Of a DNA stretch of 64,000 nt, positions 33,380 to 44,985 are shown piece after piece. Both the position numbers and the translations under genes were made by a program. Position 1 is the first letter of the stretch. Every line of letters starts with the position of its first letter. The DNA comes from Panicum virgatum. Lineage: Eukaryota > Streptophyta > Magnoliopsida > Poales > Poaceae. The notes below the pieces were generated by a model, which searched no databases, was not told the origin of the DNA, and saw only the letters and a program-made list of their open reading frames with translations. The DNA is taken from NCBI RefSeq assembly GCF_016808335.1, contig NC_053139.1:36167954-36231953 (forward strand). The letters run 5' to 3'.

Positions 33380-34090
33380 CGACCTCGCCGTGACGCGTGG
33401 GAGGCTCCCATGCGAGCTTGCAGCAGGGGTCGCACGCGCGGCACAGCCGCAGGTGCTAGCACGGATTAGCACGCACGCGTCACGGCCGCCGCAGGACCTG
33501 CAGGGCGGCGCCGGGTCCCGGGACGCTGCGCCGGCGGCGGCCGGGGATGTCTCGAAGCAGCAGGACCGCGCCTCCTCCGTGTCGCCGTCGGCGGCACCGG
33601 CCCCAATGAGGGCGCCGCAGCGGGCTGCTGGAGGAGCTGGTCCAGCGTGACGCGGAGCCCCACGGCGACGATCTCGTGTCGCGGGTCACGCCCAACCACG
33701 CTTGGCCCTCCAGCTCGGCGTTCCGGCAGCGGGCGTGGTCCAGCTCGGCCTCCGCCGCGGCGCGCTCGACGGCGGTGACCACCGCGCGCGTGCCGGCGCC
33801 GCCGTGCCTGCTGGAGCCCCACGCACATCCTCTCAATCTGCGGCGCAACCACAGGAGCGAACAATCAGACGCAATGTCCACTACGAATCAGAGGCCGACC
33901 GCCTGATTGATGGCGAGGAGGGCAAGGGACGATCTGGACGGAACAGACCGTACCTCGTGTCTCAAGAGCGCATCGATCTCCACGCCCCGGTGGTAGAGCT
34001 GCGAAAGGACGCCATTGGCCGCCGCCTGCCGTTGGTGGACGCCTTGCCGCACCCAATGGCCCAGCCGGAAGAGGAAGCTGCCGGCCGGAG
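33380..34090 (-). pseudogene. BOI/SBP1-type RING E3 ligase fragment with intron
   Basis: Minus-strand exon 1 (to 33955) ends VLSQLYHRGVEIDALLRHE. A 117-bp intron with GT...AG borders follows (33954-33838). Exon 2 reads IERMCVGLQQARRRHARAVVTAVERAAAEAELDHARCRNAELE in its frames, then EIVAVGLRVTLDQLLQQP, SCCFE, CRSCGGRDACVLI and LRLCRACD. This matches the order in BOI/SBP1-like ubiquitin ligases: coiled coil, helix, then C-terminal RING (CRxCGxxxACVLLLPCRHLCLCxxC). Several frameshifts are present, and the RING is cut after its third Cys pair, where ClpB-like sequence starts. Retention of an intron argues for DNA-level capture rather than retroposition. Confidence 0.72.
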
Positions 34091-34700
34091 GCGCCGTGTG
34101 GGAGGCGGAGGACGGGAAACGGAGGCGGTCGCGCCCCCTGCCGCGCGCTTCCCCGCGGGCCGACGGCCGCGCCCCGCTGCCAAGCCCCGCCCCCTCGCGC
34201 GGCCCCGCAGCCGCACCCGGCGACCAGGCGCGTCTCCGCAGGCCGCGGTCGCGCGTCGCCGCCGCGCGCAGCACCATGGGCAGGGGGTGGAGAGGCGGGG
34301 ACCGACGCGAGTCGACGTAGATTTGGTCCACGGCGAGGCGGCAGAGATTTAGTCCGCGGCGAGGCGGCGGGTGAGCACCGCGCGGTGGAGGCGTGGGGTC
34401 GGGTCGGCCGCGTCATACGCGGCACCTTCTCGCCGCCTCAGCAGGGAGGGGCGGCCGTTAGTGCTGCTCCCTCCACGGCAAGGCTGCCGTGCGGCCCGCT
34501 GCGCCGTGCTGCCGCGGCGCCTCCAGATCTGGTGTTAGGCTGCCCGGATCTGCCCATCTATGCCTGGGTCTGGTCCCGAAAATAGCGGATCTGGCCCGGA
34601 GGCAACCGCCGCCGCCGCCGCCACCGCCACCATCACCGGGAGCGACATGGAGGAAAGGAGAGAGACGGGTGCTGTAGTGGTTATTTCAAATAATTTTGAA
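34091..34700. other. GC-rich continuation of captured region
   Basis: Very GC-rich sequence upstream of the RING-ligase exon. It may include more captured 5' coding or leader DNA, plus a (GCC)n run at 34605-34630. No domain is recognised. Confidence 0.4.
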
Positions 34701-34993
34701 TTTCTGGGAGAGACGGGCCGTGTGCGCTATTTATTAGCCTACCCAATGTATGTATCACGAATTAAATTATTAATCGAGTACACAACGGAGCATCTCCATC
34801 TGGACCGGCATCCCATTAGATGCATGTCACATCGTATGGAATACGTATCTGCACCCTTCACTGTTGACGGCTTGAGTACATGATAGGCGGCCAGATTAGT
34901 TACTGACAATAGCACAAATCTCGGAGCACATATCAATGGTACAGATACCGTCTACCTGGGTACCCTAGTACATGGATCGATTAGGAGGAGCAG

Positions 34994-35133
34994 TCGCTCC
35001 GTCCTTGATTCGTTTTAGTTTTCTATACATTACTTTTGCTACATATAGACAATATATATATAGATGTATAGTAAAATATATATATCTAAAAAAAACTAAA
35101 ATAAAACGAATTATAATCAAGGACAGAGGTAGT
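34994..35133. mobile_element. Stowaway-like MITE (degenerate)
   Basis: The left arm CTCCGTCCTTGATTCGTTTTAG pairs with the right arm reading inverted (CTCTGTCCTTGATTATAATTCG). The whole is about 140 bp and AT-rich in the middle. CTCCGTCC ends are a known variant of the grass Stowaway terminus CTCCCTCCGT. Confidence 0.65.
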
Positions 35134-35572
35134 ACTGGCTAGCTAGATCTATCTAGAAAAGTCAAAATGAAACAAATCTTAATCCCCATAATCTGCCAGG
35201 GGCTAGGGCGTAAGACAGTAAGACATACTCGTGCTCTATCTAGAAGACATGCCTTGTGCCATATTTTCTCTGTTCCATAAAAAGTGCAATTCTGTAAAAA
35301 AAATCCACAAAGAGTGCAATTCTAGAAATCGAATCTCAACTACCTACCTAATTAAGGGGTCAGATTTGATTTGCATGCTAAAACTAACTTTGTTTCTCTA
35401 TTTCTCTCAACACACAAGTTATCCATATCATATAGGAACACATTATTTCTGGCGCCATATCAACATCCACTAGGACAATCTATTTATATTTTGAACCAAT
35501 TTTCTGTGAATGTTACCATGCAATCACCTTATTGTTTTTACTTTCAAATTTCACGTTAAAATTTTGTTTAAA
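35134..35572. other. AT-rich stretch
   Basis: No gene seen. Probably the 3' part of the Helitron-like element. Confidence 0.35.
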
Positions 35573-35605
35573 AAATTCCGCAGCAACGCGCGGAGTATTA
35601 CATAG
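35573..35605 (+). mobile_element. Helitron-like 3' terminus
   Basis: TTCCGCAGCAACGCGCGGAG forms the short GC hairpin (CCGC...GCGG) that precedes the 3' end of many grass Helitrons. It is followed 8-10 bp later by ATAG and a T, where CTAG|T is expected. The changed first base of the terminal CTRR makes this an imperfect match. It would be the end of the element carrying the ClpB and RING fragments. The matching 5' TC end is not identified. Confidence 0.5.
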
Positions 35606-35679
35606 TTTAACAAAACTGTAAAACCAACTGAAACCACACGTTACCACAGCCCGAATATCTCGTCAGACATTAAATATTG

Positions 35680-35749
35680 CATCGAACGATCGGTCGGTAT
35701 AGTGGTGTCGATCGGTATAACTTTATACCGACGCTAGTTAAAAACGACC
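35680..35749. mobile_element. Left half of a foldback element split by solo LTR B
   Basis: TCGGTATAGTGGTGTCGATCGGTATAACTTTAT here is mirrored by the reverse complement of 44154-44205 (ATACATTAGTGGTCGATATAAAATTATAT). Once the LTR is removed the two halves form a roughly 130-bp inverted-repeat MITE-like unit. Confidence 0.5.
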
Positions 35750-38700
35750 TAAAGGACCGGTACGGGCGACCAGAGAGGGGGGAATGAATGGGAGCCCTTT
35801 AAAAAATTCTTTTCGATGAGCACAAGGCCTATGTCCCAATTGCCACTCCAATACACCTCTCTTCTAACCGCCAATGTGATACAAGCTAACTCGTGACAAG
35901 GTTATCCTATGAACGGTTAGAAAAAACTCGACGTAAACCGACAATTTACCAAAGCGCCGAAGCAAGGATTCACCAAAATGCCGGAAAAACGACACAATGA
36001 GGAAGCAAACGTACTGTGAATCACTTTAGCAAAGCTACCAAGAAAACTTCATTTGATCAAGCATGCGAATAGCAAAGCTCAAACACACGCTAACGCAAAG
36101 CTTGTCCAAAAGCCAATTAAGAGTCTCACCAAGAATACTAGCACCAATCACTATAAATGAGACAACTTAGCTAAGCATGTAAAGGCCTAAAGGTACTTAG
36201 CAAGATCAAGTAGTAGTTAGCTAATTTAATTAAGCATGCAGCACCATTGAGCATTCGTGACAACAACTAATTAAATAGTTAAAGCAATGACAGCAGGAAA
36301 TAAATGTGAGTGGAAAAGAAACAAGTCATACTGAGTAAATTGCTATTATAGAACTCCAAATAAGTGACTTCGCTAAAATAGAATCCGAAATATTGGCACT
36401 TCGGAATAGATGACATTTTGGCTATTTTAATCTCATTTGCAATACTAACTGCATGCGCTGCAAATTTCTTCTTGGGCCACGAGCCTGTGAGCTGCTCTTG
36501 CCTTGGGCTGCCGTGGCGCTCCTTCACAGGCCCTGCTGGGCGCGCACCGGCTCCTGGACCACGTGCCCTGCTGCACTAGTGCCTCTCGCAACTCGCTTTG
36601 GGCCGCGGGTCCCTGCAACGTCTCCCACTTGGGCTGCCTGCCCCGCAGGCCGAGTGGCGCACCTCCGTAGTGGGCCGCGAGCTCGCTGGCCCAGCACCTC
36701 CCGTGCGCGTGGCCGTGAATCTTATATATCTTTCGGTAAATTTTTTCTACTTGTTTGAGATTCGTGCAAATAACTGTAACCATTGGATCCAACCAAAACT
36801 TAGCTTTCTCTCCCTCTCCCCTCCTTCTCCTTCCTCTCTTCCCAGCTCCTCCCGCGCTCCGCGCGGCACCTGCAACCTGCCGCCACGCGGGCCTTGCGCA
36901 CCGCTCGCCCCGTGTGCTGCTGCGTGCCCCGCTGGCCGCCGCGTGCGCCACGCGCCCCCGCAAGCCACGCGCCGCTCGCGCGCCCCTGCGCCGCCGCCGC
37001 GTGCCCCTGCGCCGCTCGAACGACCCTGCCGGCCACGCGCGCCGCCGCAGGCCACGCACGCTGTCGTGGGCCCCTGCGCCGCTTGCACGCCCCTGAGTCG
37101 CCCCCCATGCCCTACGCCGCTCGCGCGCTTTAGAGCGGTCGCCGGTGCCGGGGAAGAAGGTGAGAAAAAATATTGATGTTCAACATTTTCAAACTACTAG
37201 TTCAACATTAGAAAATACTAGTTCAACATTTTAAAACCTTTGTGTGGACTGAAGGCTACTGTTAATGAGCTTTATTGGGCTTTATAGATGGTTGGCTTAT
37301 CTACATGCCGAAAGACATATACAGACATATAGGGACCCCCGCGCGTGGCTGCTCGCAGCTCACCGGCTGCTGGCCGCGCACCGCCGGCGCCGGGACTGGC
37401 TGCCTGTACGCTGCGCGTGGTGCAGGCTAGCGTCCCGAGTCACGTCCCCGGCTGAGCTCCCCACCACCCTGCGCAAGATCAGAGAAAGGAAAAGAGGAAA
37501 AAACGAGAGGAACTCCGGATCTTCAATTCCAAATTACTTACTCAAATCACAATGAATCGAAACGAAACTTGAGCAATAAATTCGCAACCTCAAGAATTGA
37601 CAGATGCAAATAGAAAATTGCGAAGAGACTGAGTATAGTCCGCGAATCGAAAATCACAAGAAAATCCACCAGAAAATAGTGAGAAAAAATGCTTAAGATT
37701 GATAGGATGAACACACAATTCAACTCAAATCAAAAGCCCAGAGGCCACGAGGAGGGAAGAGCCTCATTTCCCAATAATTCGTAGCACAAATCTCTCAAAA
37801 ATCCATCTCAAATCTCTAACCTAGGTGGAGAAGGAGAGGGGAGAAAAGAGAGGAACAAGAGAGGAGGAAGGAGGGGAGCCACCGTGATCTGTTTGGCCGA
37901 CCAAGTTGAATGATTGCCTATCCCCCTCTTCTTATCCTCCAAGTCTCCTCTAGAAGACAAAAATATCCCTACGCTATTAATTACAATATAGAAACACGGG
38001 AAGAACACGCCGTCTTCATGACTTCGCTTCGTCTCGACGCAAACTTCGTGATGGTGCCATGTGCCCTCTGCTCGGACCTTGACCGCGCCATGTCCACTTC
38101 CGGTTTTGAGGCCGAAACCAGTCAAACCTGTCTCTCCCGGTTTTGATGCCAAACCGGTCAAACCCTCTCTCACACTGCCACACGACATGACTGACTCTCC
38201 GGTTTTGAGGTCAAACCAGTCAAACCGCCAATATCGACGTGTGTCCGACCTCCTGCTGAGCCTTGACGCCTTCAAGTCGTTCGTGCGCGCCCGCCGCACG
38301 GGCCGCCTATGAAACAGACCGGGTTCCCGAAAGACGAACCCAAACCTCTGTATCGTCGTGATAGTCCCTGTATCAGTAGCTATCACATACTTAACCCATT
38401 TCATTTGAATATCACAGACATAACTCGCGTTTACAACATCACATGAGTTTATTTATTACATAATCCGAAGGATTGTATTACGAATCTCAGAGTACAAGCC
38501 CCTTGGGCTAAAAGAAAACAATCAGAAAGCGGAAACGATATCTAGTCTTCTGGGCAAACATCATCTTCACGAATCCTTTCCACAGGCAGCTCGGAGTGTA
38601 GCTCGGGCCATCCTTCACATCTTCTTTCTACATCGTCCTGTCGACTCCTTCACTCGGGTCCTGCATCTATCAGGCTATCCCCAAGGACGGGATAGGTTGA

Positions 38701-41700
38701 CGTCACCATCCGTATGCAAGCTTTATGTGGATGCAGATGGTATAAAAGATAATGCCAAGGATAGGCTATGGTTTCCTATGCAAGCAATATAAGTCATCCA
38801 AAACACCTTTCAACACGGGCAGCTCCAGCATCCCGGACTCCCGGTCTCCTATCTTCCTCTACCAAGTATCTCAACCCTGTTTCGGTGCGGGAACTCCCTC
38901 TCCCCGCACCTCAGCTGCTATCCGAGCAGGAAAAGTAGACTAGAGGGAGGTAGAAAAGTATATGTGGATCTACCTACAGTGTGGTGCCAGATCCAGAGTT
39001 GTACATGACCGAGTACGCGGCTATACGTATAGTTTTCACCTTGCAGGGGCTGTACACCTGTACCCACTCGCCCCGAATCTAGCCGGAGATCAGCCGACTT
39101 TCTCCGAGGCACCAGTCAACGAAACTAACGGTTACGGCACCATCCTACTCCCGGTCTGGGGCGCGTCCTCCCGCAGTAGGTCGCCCGGGGCTGTGAAGCT
39201 ATCTAGAATGGAATCTCCATGGATCTTGCGATCGGGGGCTAAAGGGTCCTACCCACTCCCCCTAACACTGAAACACTCTCCTCCTGCAGTAATGGTGTCG
39301 CGCGTAGCTAGCTCGGGCTGGGTCCCCCCTCATAAAGGATAAGTGGTGTGCACATTTGACATAGTTTCATCACCAGGGCCACAAAGTCAAGTCCTTAATC
39401 CCGCAAGGGCGAGCTTCTTCGTCCACAGTTTGCATTCCGTAAACACGGTTCGCGATCGGCACCCATTACATGTATCGCCACCTCAACTCCTCAACTCATG
39501 TTCCCACGGGAACAGCCTTGCACTCGCCACAGGTGCTCGTCACCCATCACAGGTGCTCACAGGGTTGTGCCCAACACACAACCCCCAGCTCCCAACCCTA
39601 AGGTCGGAGAAAGGGTCCGCTCGCCCCGCTGTAACCTATCACCAACTCCCATATATGTGGAGGCATCTTCCAGCAAGCAAGGACTATCACATCATATATT
39701 CCCATACCCCAATTCTCACTCATAGTAGCAATAGCATGCATCAATCAAAGCTAAGTACGGGAAACAAGGAATACAGAAAGTAAATGGCCACGCAAGCTCA
39801 TCTCATCACTCAATTTGGGAGCGTAGCGTATCTAGCAAGCAATGCCTAATAGGTATTCAATCGTGAATGGGCATGAACCTGATAGGTCTTCGTAGTCTTC
39901 CTTGATCTTTGTCGTCTTCTAGTCGTCCGGTACGTCCTTCTGGGTCCTTCGGGTGTCGAGGTAGTCCTTCTGGATCTTCTGGTCATCCGGGACGTCGGTC
40001 AACTCCTCCACATCAGGACCTAATCGTAATTACATATAAATACAAGGGCCAAAGTGCAAGAATGCACAAAACTGATCAAATAAGATCCAACTCACAACAA
40101 CAAAACCTATTCTAACGCGTAGATCATGATTTTAGAAGAATTATGAAACTGGTTTCATAATTTTCGGAGCCCCGGTTGAATTACTATGATTTTTTCTATG
40201 ATTAATCCATTTTCTAAAATTAATAAATGATTATCGGAGAAAAGAAAATACGTAGTTAGCCACGTGGCAGCCTCTGGGCATGCCACGTGTTGGGCTTATG
40301 TTAGCACGACGTCAGCACGGAAGTCAGCCACATGCTGACATCATCATGGATGTTGATGGCATCAGCATTGACTTGGTCAACGTTGACCAGGTCAACAGGT
40401 CAACTAGGGCCACGTCTAGGGGTCAGCTGGGCCCACATGTCAGCCATGCTGCGTTGCTGACTTGTACGGCCCACACGTCAGGTTGGGTTTAAAGAAAAGG
40501 AAAGAGGCTACAAGGGTTAACGGGCTCAAAGGTGGATCTGGTCGGTTCTCTCGACCCAACTTGGTTCGGCGGCTCGGCTCGATGAACTGGGCCGCAGAAC
40601 GGGTTTCGGCCCCTCTTTCCTTCTTCTTCTCTTCTTCCTTTCTTCCTTTTCTTCTCTGGCCGACGACTTGGGCCCACGTGGCGATGTCTTCCTCTGATTG
40701 ACAAGTCGGGTCCGCTTGTCGACGACTGCTGGATATGCTGTAGCTCCACCCAGATCCGGTGTGGTCACTAAGGCATGTGTGTGTGTGTGTGTCCGGAGGA
40801 GTGTGTGTATGGGTGTCGCTAGGGTGTCTGACGGGACAAGGCGGCAGTAGCGCAAGGGCGAGGACTCGGTCAAGGCAACACAGAGACGGTCCATGGCAAG
40901 GATAGGACATGGCAAAGGTACAAACAGAGTGGCTCAGATCGTGTGTGTGCACATGCGGACTCCGGCACTTGGGAGCCGTGGCGGGACCAGGTCGCACACG
41001 CAAGCACCGGCATTCCGGGCTACGTGGCGCTACGGTAATCGGTAACTGGAGCTTGTGGTCTAGGCTGGAACGGTGATGGTTTGGTGGCGTGTACGGTCAC
41101 GGTGCCACGACAAGGATGGGGCATGGCGACGGCGTCGAACTTGGCCAAAGGGTCCAACTTGACGACAAGGCTCGAGGGACACAGGCAAGCAAGAGGGGCT
41201 TGTGAACGTCGCGAACGTGACATCGCGGTGGTGTTTGCGATCACCGGGCAGGGCCACGGTGAACGACGACGTTCAACAGCGAGGGTGAAGCCGAGGTCGA
41301 GGCGAGACATGACCTTTCGGTCGGCAAGAGCTAGAACGGGGCAAGGACAGGGTCAAGGCTTGGTCCGATAAGGCTTCGGTGTGCGTTCACAGGCAGAACG
41401 CGGACGTTCTCAATCCGTGGATGCGACAAAGGCAGGACAAGGCGAGAGCAACGACGAGGGTGGTAACAGGGTCACGGCTTGATCAAAGCATGGGAACGGG
41501 TCGACGAAGCGACGGCTCCGTGGGCGGTGAAGGAACACGTCGAGCAAGGAAAAGGGCACGACTAGAGGATCAGCTTGGACGTGCGGTGGTGAACCGAGTT
41601 CGTGCCCACACTGACTCTCGGGAAGCCGAGACGTGGCGCGGCGAGACAAGGGCCAAGCGGGATCAACAGGCTTAGTACTGGTGAGGCTCCAGCGCGTGTT

Positions 41701-44148
41701 CACGAACGAAACGCGGGCGTTCCCGGTCCATGGCGACGTGACGGGTCGGAAGTGGCACAAGGCCAGAACAGGGCAAGGGAAACGAGGCGGAAGTGGAACG
41801 CGACGGTGGCTCACTAAGCGTGGGTAAAGAGAGATCAGGGAAAGACGGTCTAGGGAATGCGCGTTCGTGTGTTGTGCTCAGCTAAAGGCCATATGGACAT
41901 GGGTGTGACGCGAACGCGACATCGTGTTCGCGTCGGGCGGTGACCGCGGACGGCAAGCCGGGACGCGGCGGTCTGGCTTGGGTTAGGATAGCACAAGGGT
42001 CCAGGGCGAAGCCTTTGGTCGTGGAACGGCGTGAACGAGTTCGGAACACGACGTTCGGGCCAAGAGCGTGTGCGCAAACGTGTGGAAAGGGTTGCCCCCA
42101 AGGTGTTCGACATAATGCCCCAAAGGGCCAACCTTGTCGCGAACGTGATTGTGCGGCGACGTTTATGTCCCAAACGGTATGGCATGGCTAGGCTCATCTA
42201 CAGCTAGGCGTGTGCGTGCCAGGGTGCTGGAAATGGTGCGGCCTTCTGGCCGGGACGTCACTCGTGCGTGTGCGCGCGGCCACCTGGCGTTCCAGGACCG
42301 CGACACGACGCCGGCGGGGCAAGGTATGGCGACGACATGGCTGCGGGTTTGGAACGCGGCGCGTCGGGCTCCTGCACAAACATGGGATAGGTGGTCCTAT
42401 GGCTCGACTACGAAGGGTTCATCGACGGCGTTCGCACTCGTCGGCAGCACACGGGATCGGCGAGGGGCTGAGCAGGCGGGGCTCACCGTTCGGGCTCGGA
42501 GGAGGACGACGTGAGGCAGCGGAAAGGCAACGCAGCGGAGATGCGACGCCGTGTCGTGCCGTGTTGAGTCGTCAACGTCGAGGTACGACAGCGGCTTGGC
42601 TCAGACATTCCCTTGAACAGGTTGCAGGCGCTTGGTCTTCTTCTTCTCCCTCCTCATCTTCTTCTTCCCTAGGCTCCTTCCTCCTTCCTGGGCGCAGCGC
42701 AGGGGTCGTGGGCAGTCGTTGGTGCTCAGAGACGCGCGGGGGCGCGGCCATTGGCGCCGGCCGGCGGCGAGGCTTCCTCTCCTCTTCTCTTCTTTCCTCC
42801 CTCCCTCCCTTCCTTCTTCTTCTGCTCCTCTGTTCTTGGCGCAGGGCGACGACGACCACGGCGTGCAGGGGCGGCGTCCACGGCGGACTGCGCGGTAGGG
42901 CCGACCGGCGGCCACGGGGAGCGGCCATGCGGCCACGCGAGGCGGCGGCGAGGAGGCTCGGCGGCCTGGCTGGGCGACGCAAGGACGACGGCGGCCGGTG
43001 CGGGGTTGAAGGGCAGCGACGACGAGGTCCAGCGGGGCGGTCTTTGGCTCGCGGTCCTGGGCGCGGCCGCGCGCAGGGGCGCACGCACACCGGCGCTGGG
43101 CGGCGGCGGCCACACAGGGGAGGCAGGTGGCAGCTGCTGCTGGACAGGGAGGAAGGGAGGTAGTGGTGCGGCTTGGAGCAGGGCTCGGTGGCGGGTCCTG
43201 GCGGCGCTGGTGCGGCAGCCATCAGTCGCGGGCCCGCGCGCGCACTCGCGCGTGCGAGCGGGAGGGCGACGGCGTGCACAGGGAGGTGAGGGGGAGAGGT
43301 GGCGGCGGCTGTGGGGTGGGAGAGGGATTTGGTTAGGGTTAGGGTTAGGCTTAGGCTTAGCTTTATAGGGAACAGATTGGGCCGATTGGGCCGGATCAGG
43401 CCGAGATGGGCTTGTCGCTGTGCTGGGCCGGTTGGGCTGGTTTCCTTGGGCAGGTTTTGGTCGGGCCAACGAGTTAGGTATTAGTATTTGAATTTAAATT
43501 GAAGGGCTCACTTCAATTTAAATTCCACACAAGTTCAATCAATGAAATAAATCCGAAACGAATTAAACAAGATTGATGCAATAAATCCGGGTAACTCCAA
43601 ATATTTCTCACACTAGCAAAATATTTTCCTTAATTCAGACAAGGTTTTTAATTACTAGGAATTTTAGAGAGGAATAATTCTTACTTATATGAAATTATTA
43701 CAGCACTGCCACAATTTTTTTTTGAAATTCACATTTTTTGACTTATTAACATTTCGGAAAAATCCGGGATGTTACAGCCTTCTTGACTCGCCATCGTACT
43801 CGTCGACTTGGCCGACACCGTCTTCATCACCATATACTCTTGCTCTTCCGTGCACCGTATGGACCGCCCATAGCTTGGCACGGCCTTCTCGGATTCCTCG
43901 GTCCAGGCCTACTCGCATTCACCCTTCACTGTTTTGGTCCCTCGGCATGAACCTTTTATTTCTCCGAGCCTAATGGCGTCCATCCTTCACTACAGTCCTT
44001 CAGCATGAATATTTCACCCGATCTTCACCTCGCGCCGTCGACCGCCATGCCGTATTCTACACCTGCACATCACAAGCTAAGAGATATATCAAATTCACAT
44101 AATATTGTCAATCATTCATCATTCAAGAGTGACCACTATTGGTCCTCA
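35750..44148 (-). mobile_element. Solo LTR B, split by a 5.5 kb element
   Basis: It starts TAAAGGACCGG (TG mutated to TA) at 35750 and ends CCTCA at 44148, with perfect TSD CGACC at 35745-35749 and 44149-44153. The two pieces (35750-38309 and 43782-44148) total about 2.9 kb. They align along their length with the inverted copy at 58628-61718: both share the GGGCGACCAGAG end, the CCGGTTTTGAGGTCAAACC motif block and the CTTGACTCGCCATCGT segment. Coding orientation is minus by analogy with LTR A. No internal domain is present. Confidence 0.9.
38310..43776 (-). mobile_element. 5.5 kb coding-free giant LTR-type element
   Basis: The ends are TG at 38310 and CA at 43775-43776. The flanking GCCTA (38305-38309) and GCCTT (43777-43781) form a 5-bp TSD with one change. 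The uninterrupted paralogue at 58628-61718 reads GCCTACTTGAC at this site and confirms both junctions. On the minus strand it begins TGTAACATCCCGGATTTTTCC. The 5467 bp hold no recognisable gag or pol. No internal second copy of the ends is visible, so it is either a very long solo LTR or a LARD-like derivative. A GT microsatellite lies at 40776-40791. Confidence 0.85.
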
Positions 44149-44153
44149 CGACC

Positions 44154-44215
44154 TATAGCATGGGTCATATAATTTTATATCGACCACTAATGTATCGGTA
44201 TAGAGGCTTATACTA
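44154..44215. mobile_element. Right half of the foldback element split by solo LTR B
   Basis: Inverted counterpart of 35680-35744. It ends near GTATCGGTATAGAGGC. Confidence 0.45.
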
Positions 44216-44831
44216 ACCTTACAGTGTCTGCGACGAGGGGCTGTGGTACAATGCCATCGGAGTTTTTTTAGGGAAAACCCATCGGAGTTAGCGCAAGCAC
44301 TTTTTTCTGAGTGGGGGTTAGCGCAAGCACTTGAACGATGATGATGAGCGCAAAATTGAACGTAAGGGAGGAAGAGATGGTCTTTGCTCCTGATGGACTG
44401 GGCCCATACTCAGACCTAGATGAATGAAAATGACCTCGGGGGCCAGAAGAATCTGCCAGACCACATGGGCTTCCCAGTTCCCACCATTTGGAAGGCTTTT
44501 TGATCGAGCCACATGGAGCCTCCTAGCAAGATCGTTTTGGAGGCTCAACATGGAGTCTAAGCTAGTCGACAAAGAAAAATTGTAAGAGCCTTAGAAAAAG
44601 AATTTGACTAACATACAACCGGCCGTACAGCTGTCCTGCTTTTGCATGGAAAGCCTGGAGTACACCGCACAACTCAAGTTTCCTTTTTCCATAATAACAA
44701 GTTGCTGCTACTTTTTTCCGGCGCGTGGACATGCACTGGGCAGAGCGCATGCTAGCTGGATGGCCTTTTTTTTTCTACTAGAACAATACTGTCATCCATC
44801 CTGTTGTAAAATGCCACTGCTTCACTAAAAA
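44216..44831. other. Spacer, no gene seen
   Basis: Contains a short local duplication, GTTAGCGCAAGCACTT (44286 and 44319). No coding signature. Confidence 0.4.
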
Positions 44832-44985
44832 GACAAAATTGCCAACTCCATTCATAAACAACAAGAATAAGCTATTTTGCCAAACATTTTTCAAAACACC
44901 TTCAACTTCACCGGAGAAGCTGCTTCAAAAGCCATTTGAGGAAAAGGTGAAGCTATGCCAAATGGGCTCTAAGAAACCAAACCTC
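44832..44985 (-). mobile_element. Terminal fragment related to the 23117-23991 element
   Basis: Its reverse complement reads AGAGCCCATTTGGCATAGCTTC...CATTTGGCAAAATAG. This parallels GGCCCGTTTGATAGAGCTCC...CATTTGACAAAACAG at 23116-23230. Only one end is seen. Confidence 0.45.

Noticed and set aside
36445..37176. Overlapping ORFs of 100-204 aa
   Set aside because: Inside solo LTR B. GC-rich low complexity, not conserved with LTR C as protein.
37808..38404. Minus-strand ORF of 198 aa with a relative at 58965-59405
   Set aside because: Similarity is explained by LTR B and LTR C being copies of one family. The ORF also runs into the inserted element at 38310.
43325..43360. Telomere-like GGGTTAGGGTTAGG run
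   Set aside because: Only a few units, not the plant TTTAGGG repeat, and internal to a giant LTR element.
42210..43469. Long overlapping ORFs (up to 317 aa) on both strands
   Set aside because: Arg/Gly/Pro/Ala-rich frames from GC-rich DNA of the 5.5 kb element. No domain, and equally long frames are open on both strands.
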